The notes under the pieces: model-generated
Databases searched by the model: none
The model's input: only the letters and a program-made list of their open reading frames with translations
Told to the model about the DNA's origin: nothing
Part shown: in pieces, positions 38,535 to 47,154 of the stretch
Position numbering within the stretch: the first letter of the stretch is position 1
How the letters are laid out: every line of letters begins with the position of its first letter
Source: Haloplasmatales bacterium 4B
Lineage (GTDB): Bacteria > Bacillota_I > Bacilli_A > Haloplasmatales > Haloplasmataceae
Reading direction: 5' to 3'
NCBI GenBank assembly: GCA_003586005.1
Contig: NSKI01000017.1
Span: forward strand, 1-52,308
DNA length: 52,308 nt
Translations under genes and position numbers: made by a program

Positions 38535-39700
38535 GATATTTTCCCTTTGTTAAAGTTTTTTGGTAGTGATAATAAATTAGTATCGTATGAAGAAATCTTA
38601 GTATTTTTAGTTCGATATTTATTTAGTGCTAGAACAATTAGATCATCAATTAAGGTTTTATACTCCTTACCTTTTGCTGCCCATAAATAAAAAGCTAGTG
38701 AACCTGGAATTGTATTAATTTCATTTAAGTACAATTTTCCCTCACTTTTATCATATAAAAAGTCGATTCTTGAAACCCCAGATCCCCCTATTATTTTAAT
38801 CGCATTTACAGCAGTTGTTTCTATTTCTAGTCGTAATTTTTCATTTATTTTAGCTGGTAGCTCCCTATTTGTAGATTCCATGCCCTTTGAATTTTTAGTT
38901 TTTCCACGTAGATATTTATCTTGATAGCTTAAGATTTCATCTTTTTGAAAAACTTGTTCGATACTTGATACTTCTAAATTACTATAATCCCCTAATGCAG
39001 AACAGTTGAGTTCTAATAGATCCAAAATAACCTTTTCTACAACAATTTCTACATCATATTGAAGAGATGTTATTATTGCCTTATTAAGACCTTCTCTATC
39101 ATAACATTTTGTAATCCCCACACTAGAACCCAAAGACGCTGGTTTTATAATTAATGGGTATCCTATTTCCTCACATTTCCTAATAATATGTTCTTTATTA
39201 TTATAATAATCACTCTCATAAAACCCAATATATGAAACTGATTGAATATTATTATTCTCTAGAATTTGTTTCATTTTCCATTTGTTTTGGTTGATCGCAG
39301 ATGATAAAATACCACTTCCAACATAAGGCATATCTAGTAACTCAAAAAAAGCAGATAATGTTCCATCTTCGCTAGTTGTTCCATGTACTAATAAAAATAC
39401 TAAATCAATTGGATAAAGTTTCTTTAATCGATTGTTCTTTATTTCGTGAATTTCATTACTTGGATGATTTTTTTGAAACAGTATCTTTTTAGAAACTAAT
39501 TTTACTCGATTAAGATCTTTGAAGAAATCAATCTTATTCATGTCTTTATGATAATAAAATTCATTTTCTTTTGATAGATATATTGTTATTGGATTATATT
39601 TTAACTTATTCATGTTTTCAACCATCTGCAGTGCTGAAATAATTGATACTTCATGCTCTACTGATTTACCACCAAAAACAACACCAACATTTAATCGCAA
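38528..39700 (-). CDS. ddl: D-alanine-D-alanine ligase-family protein
   Basis: ATP-grasp ligase of 390 residues, longer than the usual 350-370. Present are the N-terminal VVFGGKSVEHEVSIISA, HGTTSEDGTLSAFFELLDMPYVGSG (seen as HGTTSEDG and MPYVGSG), PASLGSSVG and the Mg-binding RIDF...LNEINTIPGS. The ending GSLAFYLWAAKG is a variant known from Clostridia-type Ddl. It should make D-Ala-D-Ala for peptidoglycan, although the dipeptide specificity cannot be read from here. The start is TTG with AAGGTGGGG upstream; it follows the membrane Mur ligase by 14 nt, a natural partner that would use D-Ala-D-Ala. Confidence 0.88.
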   Translation of the reverse strand: MRLNVGVVFGGKSVEHEVSIISALQMVENMNKLKYNPITIYLSKENEFYYHKDMNKIDFFKDLNRVKLVSKKILFQKNHPSNEIHEIKNNRLKKLYPIDLVFLLVHGTTSEDGTLSAFFELLDMPYVGSGILSSAINQNKWKMKQILENNNIQSVSYIGFYESDYYNNKEHIIRKCEEIGYPLIIKPASLGSSVGITKCYDREGLNKAIITSLQYDVEIVVEKVILDLLELNCSALGDYSNLEVSSIEQVFQKDEILSYQDKYLRGKTKNSKGMESTNRELPAKINEKLRLEIETTAVNAIKIIGGSGVSRIDFLYDKSEGKLYLNEINTIPGSLAFYLWAAKGKEYKTLIDDLIVLALNKYRTKNTKISSYDTNLLSLPKNFNKGKISN

Positions 39701-39714
39701 TGCAAATCCCCACC

Positions 39715-41313
39715 TTAAACTTCATTATAATTATCAGGTAAATCATTTTCGATTAACACAGTAAAATTATCTTTGAATTTGTTAATCACATGATTTAGTC
39801 CTTCATTAAAGTTATTAGTTATAAATATCTTTTCCTCTGAAAATTGAATATCTGTAAGTGCATTAACAATTGGTTTAGTTTGTTTTTTCCCTACTAAAAC
39901 CACATAGTCACAAACTTGAGCAATTTTCTCACCAAATCGATAATTATGTTCATATTGCTCCTTACCTAATTCAATCATTCCAGGTGTAATGATTACTTTT
40001 AAAGTATTTATATGACTTAAGATATCCAACGCATTCGCGCAACCTTCAATGTTTGCATTAAATGAGTCATCAATGACATTATAATTTGCAAAATTTCTTA
40101 ACTCTAACCTATGGCTTATTGGTTTAATCTGCTCTATAGCATTTATGACATGATTAATATCTATTTTCAAATAATCAGCTAAAGCAACGCCAGCTAAAAT
40201 ATTCGATATATGATGTTTACCTAACAATTTAGTTTTAAATAAATATCTTTGCTTGTCAGGAAACTCTACTTCAAATGTTGACCCCTTGATACCGTAATGA
40301 ATATTTAGAGCATAATAATCTACGTTAGATTGTTCTATACCATATGTTAATATTTTCACTCTATTTTTTACATAGTAATTTCTTATATAATAATTATCAT
40401 AATTTAAGACTGCTACACCATCTTGGGGTAAAGACTCTACTAATTCAAACTTAGTATTTACTATATTTTTAATATTTCCAAAGGTTTCTAAATGTTGAGG
40501 TCCAATGGACGTAATTATTCCAATATTAGGAAATGTAATTCTACATAATTCCTCTATTTCTCCTAATTTACATGCCCCCATCTCACAAACAAAATAATCA
40601 TCAATATTTTTTAAATATTGATTAATAGTTAAAGTTATTCCCATTGGCGTGTTATATGAATTTGGTGTAATGCATACATTACAAACTTTTTTTAAAATAT
40701 CTCCAACAATAAATTTTGTTGATGTTTTTCCATAACTACCCGTTATCCCAATAACATTTAATTTTTCATTTTCTAATATTTTATTTCTTGCTTTTTCTAT
40801 AAATTTCTTTTGAAAGTTCTTTTCCAAAGGTAAACTAAGCAATTCAGAAACTAAGACAATATCAAATACTAAAAAATTATAAACTAATAAATTTATAAAA
40901 ATTAATTCTTTAAAATCAAATTTATTTCTTAAAACAATATAGTTTATAACATATATTATGATAACTAATCCTAAACTAAAAGCGAATAATCTTTTCATCC
41001 GATTTGTTACTCTTATTGATTTCTTTTCTTGTTTTTTATTAATAATGACCAATGTTATAATTCCAATTAACAGTTCAAAATACAATAAATATATAAAGGA
41101 AACAAATATAATTAATAAAATTGACAAAAATGACAAAATTAATGGAATTACTATTTTTGGATTAGTTTTATTATTATAAAACCAATCTAAAAATTTTCTA
41201 ATTTTATAATGCTCTAATTGTAGCATATAACAACTATATATAAATCTTTTTAAAAATAGATAAATATAAACAATTGAAGTGATACTAAGTAATAGCACTA
41301 ACCAACTATTCAT
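39715..41313 (-). CDS. murF: Membrane-anchored MurF-like Mur ligase
   Basis: 532 residues. The C-terminal ~340 residues are a Mur ligase: P-loop TGSYGKTST (191-199), EMGACKLGEI, the IGPQHLETFG motif, GKHHISNILAGVALA and IDDSFNANIEG (MurF-type DD(S/A)(Y/F)NAN). MurF adds D-Ala-D-Ala to UDP-MurNAc-tripeptide. Its normal N-terminal UDP-binding domain is absent; instead the first ~160 residues form about five transmembrane helices. The protein may therefore act at the membrane or on a lipid-linked substrate. The following gene is ddl and the preceding one a hydrolase (18 nt away), one transcript. Whether it is the only MurF of the cell is unknown. Confidence 0.8.
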   Translation of the reverse strand: MNSWLVLLLSITSIVYIYLFLKRFIYSCYMLQLEHYKIRKFLDWFYNNKTNPKIVIPLILSFLSILLIIFVSFIYLLYFELLIGIITLVIINKKQEKKSIRVTNRMKRLFAFSLGLVIIIYVINYIVLRNKFDFKELIFINLLVYNFLVFDIVLVSELLSLPLEKNFQKKFIEKARNKILENEKLNVIGITGSYGKTSTKFIVGDILKKVCNVCITPNSYNTPMGITLTINQYLKNIDDYFVCEMGACKLGEIEELCRITFPNIGIITSIGPQHLETFGNIKNIVNTKFELVESLPQDGVAVLNYDNYYIRNYYVKNRVKILTYGIEQSNVDYYALNIHYGIKGSTFEVEFPDKQRYLFKTKLLGKHHISNILAGVALADYLKIDINHVINAIEQIKPISHRLELRNFANYNVIDDSFNANIEGCANALDILSHINTLKVIITPGMIELGKEQYEHNYRFGEKIAQVCDYVVLVGKKQTKPIVNALTDIQFSEEKIFITNNFNEGLNHVINKFKDNFTVLIENDLPDNYNEV

Positions 41314-41331
41314 TTACAACCCCTCATTTCT

Positions 41332-42081
41332 TTATTCATCTTCTGTAAAAAATGAATCTAACACTTTTAAGAATAAGTCAAGATTTTCTAAATAGGAAAA
41401 ATGTCCTGCATTTTCAATTTTTACAATCCCTGCATCTTTGATATTATTTTTCATTACATATGCATCTCTTAATGGTGTAACTGTATCATTAACACCCCAA
41501 ACTAATAATGTTGGGCACTTAATTTCTTTTAAATCTTCTCTTAAGTCTTCATTTACAACATTAACGAGTATTTTCTTCATCATTCCATCTGCATTTTTAT
41601 AATCAGATGATCCAAATTTATTTAACACACTTTCTTTACAACGATTTAGTAAAGGGAGCGATAATGCTTTTTTTAGGATTTTAAAATAATGAATCCTGCA
41701 TTTTGTTTTAAATGACTTTTTGTTGACAATACCTGCACTATCAATTAATACTAACTTTTTAACAATATGTTCTTTAGCATATTTTATAGCTATTCTACCG
41801 CCAAAGGAATGTCCTATTATAATTACGTCTTGAAGACTGTAGTAATTAACTATTTCAAATATTATCTCTTTATAATCAAATGTATTAAAAGCATATCTTG
41901 GTTTTTCACTTAACCCAAATCCAGGAAGATCAATATTATAAACTGAAAATCTATTTTCTAAATGAGTTGCGATGGTTTCAAATATTTTCATATTTTGTCC
42001 CCATCCATGTAGTAATAATATATTTGTCTTCCCATCGCCATATTTTTTGATATTAATTTTCAAATTTTTAATCGTTATCAT
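41332..42081 (-). CDS. Alpha/beta hydrolase
   Basis: 249 residues with the full catalytic set: oxyanion LLHGWGQN, nucleophile elbow IGHSFGGR, acid in VWGVNDTVTPL and His in NAGHFSYLE. Substrate unknown; the sequence is close to small carboxylesterases or MhpC-like hydrolases. It is the first gene of the hydrolase-Mur ligase-Ddl transcript, so a role in envelope precursor metabolism is possible, by context only. RBS AAGGTGA. Confidence 0.85.
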   Translation of the reverse strand: MITIKNLKINIKKYGDGKTNILLLHGWGQNMKIFETIATHLENRFSVYNIDLPGFGLSEKPRYAFNTFDYKEIIFEIVNYYSLQDVIIIGHSFGGRIAIKYAKEHIVKKLVLIDSAGIVNKKSFKTKCRIHYFKILKKALSLPLLNRCKESVLNKFGSSDYKNADGMMKKILVNVVNEDLREDLKEIKCPTLLVWGVNDTVTPLRDAYVMKNNIKDAGIVKIENAGHFSYLENLDLFLKVLDSFFTEDE

Positions 42082-42151
42082 ATTTTCACCTTATTCTTTA
42101 CTCAGACTAAGTATATTCATTTTTTTAATATTTTTGACAAAAAAATAAAAA

Positions 42152-42175
42152 AAGCAAGTAATTTTTTACTTGCTT
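42152..42175 (-). terminator. Terminator of the cdaA-glmM-acetyltransferase transcript
   Basis: AAGCAAGTAA and TTACTTGCTT pair around a 4-nt loop; a long T run follows on the minus strand. The stop and last codons of the acetyltransferase gene lie inside the arm. Confidence 0.85.
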
Positions 42176-42963
42176 AAATATTTAGTTGTAAAGTCAATTA
42201 AATCACAAAATTCTATTAGCTTAGAATTAGCATATCCAACATTCAAAGACTTAATTAATTTACTTTTTTCATACTCTATGCCTATAGTATTAAATATATC
42301 ACTATCAATATCTAAATCGTTATATTGAATCCATTTTCTTTTTCCATTTTCCATAACAGCACATTCTCTAGTAATTCCACTTCGATAATTTGCTCGATAC
42401 TCTGACAAATGCATAGCTGTGCAAGAATCATAATTTGTCCCTAGCATTAAGATTTTAAAATTCCATTTATACATTAATCCTAAAGGACTTGCATCACTCA
42501 ATTCATAATCATATGGATGATTTTTCAATAATTCTTTACGTCTTTTCCCATAAGCAGCAAATGAAACCATTGGATGATTACTTCGAAAGACATTATCATA
42601 CCTACGAAAAAATTCTGGTACTACTCCTACTCCACGAGTAGGAGTTAAAAACTTATCATAGGCCGGTATATTTTGTTTTAGTGGTAAAAACCAAGATTTC
42701 GGAACTGGAGGATTTGACCACTCTTCAGGATTAGAATTATCCCCAGAATGAGTAGGCATAACAACTAGTCCGTCAAAGCCAACTACTTCTATTAATGCTT
42801 CAACCAACGTTTGTTCTTTACCAATTATATATCCAATTTTATTAAGAGATGAGTGAACTAATAGGTAATCTCCATTACATATACCTAAATTCTTTAAATC
42901 ATCAATTAACATTTCTTTTGTAAGAGGAACTCTATCTAAACTAATTATATCTAAAAAAGCCAT
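42166..42963 (-). CDS. AAC(3)-family aminoglycoside N-acetyltransferase
   Basis: 265 residues of the antibiotic N-acetyltransferase family (AAC(3)/YokD). Family marks: DYLLVHSSLNKIGYI near the N-terminus, VVMPTHSGDNSNPEEW, FRSNHPMVSFAAYG and LMLGTNYDSCTAMHLSEYR, which includes the catalytic His. Acetyl-CoA-dependent acetylation is expected; whether the substrate is an aminoglycoside or a cell metabolite cannot be told. Its ATG starts one base after the glmM stop, so it is coupled to the c-di-AMP/glmM transcript, an unusual place for a resistance gene and one that suggests a housekeeping role. Confidence 0.87.
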   Translation of the reverse strand: MAFLDIISLDRVPLTKEMLIDDLKNLGICNGDYLLVHSSLNKIGYIIGKEQTLVEALIEVVGFDGLVVMPTHSGDNSNPEEWSNPPVPKSWFLPLKQNIPAYDKFLTPTRGVGVVPEFFRRYDNVFRSNHPMVSFAAYGKRRKELLKNHPYDYELSDASPLGLMYKWNFKILMLGTNYDSCTAMHLSEYRANYRSGITRECAVMENGKRKWIQYNDLDIDSDIFNTIGIEYEKSKLIKSLNVGYANSKLIEFCDLIDFTTKYLSK

Positions 42964-42964
42964 A

Positions 42965-44302
42965 CTATACTCTAAATAAATTTATTACTTCAATAATTTC
43001 ATTTACATACTGCTCACAAATTTCATCTGTTTTAGCTTCAACCATCACTCTTACTAAATCTTCTGTTCCAGAAGCTCTAACTAAAACTCGCCCCTCGTCA
43101 CCTAATTCAGTTTCTACCTTTTTAATAACTTCCTTTACTTTGTTATTTTCTAATATTTCACTTTTGTTTTTAACATTTATATTTTTTAAAAGTTGTGGAT
43201 AAATTGTCATTTCAGATGCGAGTTCTGATAGTGTAGCATTTTTTTCTACTAATATGTTAATTAATTGTAAAGCTGTTAATAATCCATCACCTGTTGAACT
43301 GTAATCAAGATAAATAATATGTCCTGATTGCTCGCCACCTAAGTTATAGTTATTTTTCAACATTTCTTCTAAAACGTATCGATCACCAACCTGAGTTTGA
43401 GCACTTTTTAAACCTATTTCATCAATTGATTTATAATAACCTAGGTTACTCATAACTGTAGTTACAATTGTATTATTATTCAAATTACTTTTTTCACTTA
43501 GGTATTTACCTATAATATATAGGATATAATCGCCATTAATAACGTTTCCTAATTCATCAACAGCGATTAAGCGATCTCCATCTCCGTCAAAAGCTATTCC
43601 TACGTCAACTGAGTTCTGTTTAACATAATTTTGAATTGCACTTGGATTTGTTGAGCCACAATTTACATTAATATTTGTTCCATTTGGATTATTATTAATT
43701 AATAAAACTTCTGCTCCTAAATTAGCAAATAGATGTGGAGCTAAATTTGATGTCGATCCATTAGCACAATCAATCGCAATTTTTAACCCTTCAAAAGTAT
43801 TATCAATTGATTTTTGTAAATTTGATAAGTATTTATGTTGCCCTTCAAAATAGTTTTCAACAACACCAATTTTATCGTTTATTGGTCTTGCAAAATCATC
43901 TTCTTCATCAATAAGCCGTTCAATTTCTTTTTCTAAATTATCCATTAATTTATAACCATCACTACCAAATATTTTAATTCCATTATCAGGATATGGGTTG
44001 TGCGAAGCAGAAATCATGATTCCGGCCTGGGCATTTAATGATTTTGTTAAATAAGCAACAGCAGGTGTTGAAACAATGCCTAATCTCATCACATTTGCGC
44101 CAACAGATAATAACCCTGAGATAAGTGAATATTCTAATAATTCCCCAGATATTCTTGTATCTCGTCCTAGTAAAATGTTAATAACTTCAAAATTCTTTTG
44201 AAGTACATGACCTAACACCCTACCTAATTTATAACTAAGTTCAGGAGTTAATGATTCATTAGCAACGCCCCTGATCCCATCAGTTCCAAAGTATTTTTTC
44301 AT
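42965..44302 (-). CDS. glmM: Phosphoglucosamine mutase
   Basis: Converts glucosamine-6-phosphate to glucosamine-1-phosphate, the route to UDP-GlcNAc and peptidoglycan. 445 residues. The phosphoserine is Ser100 in MISASHNPYPDNGIK, the metal site is AFDGDGDR, the sugar-specificity loop is GGEQSGHI and the phosphate loop is RASGTEDLVRVM. AGGAGG precedes the ATG. It is encoded in the cdaA transcript as in Bacillota generally; GlmM is known to bind and inhibit CdaA. Confidence 0.97.
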   Translation of the reverse strand: MKKYFGTDGIRGVANESLTPELSYKLGRVLGHVLQKNFEVINILLGRDTRISGELLEYSLISGLLSVGANVMRLGIVSTPAVAYLTKSLNAQAGIMISASHNPYPDNGIKIFGSDGYKLMDNLEKEIERLIDEEDDFARPINDKIGVVENYFEGQHKYLSNLQKSIDNTFEGLKIAIDCANGSTSNLAPHLFANLGAEVLLINNNPNGTNINVNCGSTNPSAIQNYVKQNSVDVGIAFDGDGDRLIAVDELGNVINGDYILYIIGKYLSEKSNLNNNTIVTTVMSNLGYYKSIDEIGLKSAQTQVGDRYVLEEMLKNNYNLGGEQSGHIIYLDYSSTGDGLLTALQLINILVEKNATLSELASEMTIYPQLLKNINVKNKSEILENNKVKEVIKKVETELGDEGRVLVRASGTEDLVRVMVEAKTDEICEQYVNEIIEVINLFRV

Positions 44303-44325
44303 AAAAATTTTTTCCTCCTATAGAT

Positions 44326-44556
44326 CTAATCAAAAATGAAATATATTATAATCGTTATGATAAGGGCTATAAATTTTAAAAATAAAGAGTTTTTGAAATA
44401 AATATTCATATGATTTTCAATAGATTCAATATTAATTATTTTACTTATATATTTACTAGGTATAAACATAGTTAAAAACATATAAAGAAAATAAAAAAGA
44501 AAAACAAATGGTAATTTAATTATGTATACTAACATATTATATTGACTATCTTCCAT
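44326..44556 (-). CDS. Small membrane protein in the position of CdaR
   Basis: 76 residues (ATG 44556; GGGTG 6 nt upstream). Two hydrophobic segments: about 8-35 (VYIIKLPFVFLFYFLYMFLT) and 57-75. I recognise no family. In most Bacillota the gene between cdaA and glmM is cdaR, a large YbbR-domain regulator of CdaA. That protein is absent here and this short membrane protein is in its place, so it might act on CdaA; this is an inference from context. Confidence 0.6.
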   Translation of the reverse strand: MEDSQYNMLVYIIKLPFVFLFYFLYMFLTMFIPSKYISKIINIESIENHMNIYFKNSLFLKFIALIITIIIYFIFD

Positions 44557-44566
44557 ATAATTCACC

Positions 44567-45337
44567 CTATTCTTTATTTACTTTCGTAATAATATATTTA
44601 TCAAGATATAAACGCAAACTTTCACGAGTTATTCCATAGTCTAATTTAGCGTTTAAGCTTACAGAAATATTACCAGTTTCTTCTGATACAGCTATAACCA
44701 AAGCATCAGTTTGTTCGCTAAGGCCTAATGCTGCTCTATGTCTTGTGCCAACTTTAGGTGGTAAGTCTTCTTCATTTTTGCAGTTTGGCAGTACAGCACG
44801 AGCGCACAAGATTTTTTCACCTCTAATTATAACAGCACCATCATGTACAGGTGTACTAGGTATAAAGATAGTTTGTAAAACCTCACTTGAAACACGAATT
44901 CTATACGGAGTAGCTTCTCTTACAAAATCTTCTAGTGATTCATTTCGTTCGATTGCAATTAATGCACCAATACGCCGTTTAGATAGGTATTCAACTGTTT
45001 TAATTAATTCTTCAACAATATAATCCTTTCCAACTTTCTCAACATTTATTTTTTTATTAGTCGCATAACTTCTGCCAACTCGCTCTAAGATCATTCTAAT
45101 CTCAGGTGTAAATGTAACAGCTAATAAAATAATCCAATTTTCAAATAAACGAGTAAAAAATATCATCATAAAATGTAATTGCAATAAATCTGATATGAAA
45201 AAGATTAATAAAAAATACATTAATCCTTTAAAAATATTAACGATTCTAGATGAAAATGTTAATATTTTTAAAGAAAAAAATATTATGAGAAATAAGAAAA
45301 AAAAATCAACTGTTTGTTTTAAAATATCTAAAAACAT
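44567..45337 (-). CDS. cdaA: Diadenylate cyclase CdaA
   Basis: Membrane enzyme that makes c-di-AMP from two ATP. About 256 residues: three N-terminal membrane helices (about 10-80) followed by the DAC domain with the catalytic DGA (VHDGAVII) and RHR (TRHRAALG) motifs. ATG 45337 has GGCGGTGG upstream; a GTG three codons earlier lies within that site. First gene of the cdaA-small ORF-glmM-acetyltransferase transcript. Confidence 0.96.
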   Translation of the reverse strand: MFLDILKQTVDFFFLFLIIFFSLKILTFSSRIVNIFKGLMYFLLIFFISDLLQLHFMMIFFTRLFENWIILLAVTFTPEIRMILERVGRSYATNKKINVEKVGKDYIVEELIKTVEYLSKRRIGALIAIERNESLEDFVREATPYRIRVSSEVLQTIFIPSTPVHDGAVIIRGEKILCARAVLPNCKNEEDLPPKVGTRHRAALGLSEQTDALVIAVSEETGNISVSLNAKLDYGITRESLRLYLDKYIITKVNKE

Positions 45338-45403
45338 TTTGACCACCGCCGTTATTCATAGTGTTTATATTATATCACGTATCATTCAAGATATAAAGAT
45401 TCT

Positions 45404-45646
45404 TTAATTAAATTGATTTATAGGCAAATCTTTATTTTTATTTAAATATTTTTTTCTTAGTTTATCTATTAATTTCTTTCTTTTTTCAGTCTCTAATTTA
45501 TCAACTTCAATCTTAATGTTAATTACGTCCCCTTCTAAGACTTTAGCATTTAATAAAGCTAAAGGAATACTAAACGTCTTCTTACCATACTCAATTACTG
45601 CCCATTCTTCTTCAAAACGGTCAATAATGGATAAAACTTTTTCCAT
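45404..45646 (-). CDS. DUF3006-family protein
   Basis: 80 residues (ATG 45646; GAGGTG 4 nt upstream). Begins LSIIDRFEEEWAVIE and contains the LLNAKVLEGDVI segment typical of DUF3006, a small beta-rich family often found beside ComEC-like metallo-beta-lactamase proteins, as here. The basic C-terminus (KRKKLIDKLRKKYLNKNKD) may bind RNA or DNA or simply be disordered. Function unknown. Confidence 0.7.
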   Translation of the reverse strand: MEKVLSIIDRFEEEWAVIEYGKKTFSIPLALLNAKVLEGDVINIKIEVDKLETEKRKKLIDKLRKKYLNKNKDLPINQFN

Positions 45647-45661
45647 AATACACCTCATTTA

Positions 45662-45979
45662 TTAATTTTTAAGACCTTGAGTCGGATTTTGACACATAGC
45701 TTGACTCCAATCTTTTCCATCTAATATCCGACACCACGATTTATCCACTTCAGTTATGTTATACACAAAACTATCTATAATTGTTTTAAATTTATTAATT
45801 AAACGGACATCATCATCATTATTTGAAACATTATCTAAATATACTACATAATAACCATTTGCCTTAATTATTGATCCTGATTCAATTGTTTTAGCTGATC
45901 TTCCACCTTCAGCATCATCAATTTTGTAATCGCTTATATCAACGGGCAAATCAGTTCCGTTATATAATTCAATCCATTC
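45662..45979 (-). pseudogene. Lamin-tail domain cut off from the upstream hydrolase by an in-frame stop
   Basis: Directly after the TAA at 45980-45982 and in the same frame, the sequence continues EWIELYNGTDLPVDISDYKI and on to a normal end. This is the second part of a lamin-tail domain (LTD): the hydrolase upstream ends IFINEILPKPSTGN, the LTD opening (INEILP), and the LTD goes on here (EWIELYN). The end WCRILDGKDWSQAMCQNPTQ fits the LTD C-terminus. There is no good ribosome binding site or start in this part. It is best read as the 3' part of one gene interrupted by a nonsense codon; readthrough or a sequencing error are alternatives. Confidence 0.7.
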
Positions 45980-46888
45980 TTAATTACCCGTTGATGGTTT
46001 CGGCAAAATTTCATTAATAAATATTTTGCCCATACTTTTATTGATATTGATATTAAATCCACCTGATTTTAGGACAATTGTCCCTTGTTGGTCAGTACGA
46101 TAGCAATCAATTGCTTTGTTGGTTAACCTCTCAACTGTTTCTTCATTAGGATGCCCATAATTATTATCATTTCCTACAGAAATTACCGCAATATCTGGGT
46201 CAACTAGTTCCTGAAAAGCCTGACTTGTAGATGTTTTAGAGCCATGATGCCCTAATTTTAGAACATCAGCTTTTATATCAACAACACTATCAATAATTAT
46301 TTGTTCAGCACTGGCTTCTGCATCACCTGTAAATAGATACGTAGTATCTCCATAACTTAATTTTATAACTGCAGAATAATCATTAATGTTAGCATAGTTT
46401 TGGTTTATTGGTGATAACATAATTGCTTTCAAAGTTACATTGTTACTTTTTGTATCAAAAAGAATTACTCCCTTTTTAGCTGTAGTTATATCCAAATTCT
46501 TTGCAAATATTGCTTTTAGGACATCTTCATAGGTATTCGTTGTTGTATTAATTTCAGGCATATAGACAATACCAATTTCATAATTATTAATAACATCATC
46601 AAGGCCACCTATGTGGTCTTCATGTGGATGTGTCCCTATTACATAATCGAGTTTTGTGACACCTAGATTATTTAAATATTCTAATATTAATTGTCCATCT
46701 TCATTATTACCAGCATCAATCAACATATTTTCATCATTAGGTAGTTTAAAATAAATACTATCTGCTTGCCCAACATCAATAAAATGGATTTCTAATAATT
46801 TTGTACTAGTTAATCCTTCAAGGGAACCTTTACAACTAAATAATAAAATGAATGTTAATGAAAATAATAAAAACCCTAGCTTTTTCAT
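45980..46888 (-). CDS. ComEC-like metallo-beta-lactamase lipoprotein (truncated)
   Basis: 302 residues. A signal peptide with a likely lipobox (LLFSCKG) is followed by a metallo-beta-lactamase domain of the ComEC/Rec2 C-terminal type: FIDVGQADS, THPHEDHIGGLD (metal ligands), FTGDAEASAE, LKLGHHGSKTS and ISVGNDNNYGHP. This group is thought to hydrolyse nucleic acids or phosphoesters outside the membrane. The original product very probably had an additional lamin-tail domain, now cut off by TAA at 45980 (see neighbour). The catalytic domain is complete, so the product could still be active. A DUF3006 gene follows, a common pair. Confidence 0.85.
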   Translation of the reverse strand: MKKLGFLLFSLTFILLFSCKGSLEGLTSTKLLEIHFIDVGQADSIYFKLPNDENMLIDAGNNEDGQLILEYLNNLGVTKLDYVIGTHPHEDHIGGLDDVINNYEIGIVYMPEINTTTNTYEDVLKAIFAKNLDITTAKKGVILFDTKSNNVTLKAIMLSPINQNYANINDYSAVIKLSYGDTTYLFTGDAEASAEQIIIDSVVDIKADVLKLGHHGSKTSTSQAFQELVDPDIAVISVGNDNNYGHPNEETVERLTNKAIDCYRTDQQGTIVLKSGGFNININKSMGKIFINEILPKPSTGN

Positions 46889-47154
46889 AAATTCCCCCTA
46901 TTTCTTTATCATTATAAACTACATTTTACTAAAAAGAAAAACTCTACTAAAATATGCTACTATTTGTATATTATAGCAAATTTTAGTGAGTTTTTCATTA
47001 ATTTGTAAATACAACGTATTACTTATAAACTTATATTTGTAACTGTTGAGAATTAAATTGTTTTTTAGCAGGAGGTTTGTCTCTTTATTATAATTATTTT
47101 TGGTTATATTTTTATTATATTCAATTTACATATAATATGCCTTTACGAAAATCT

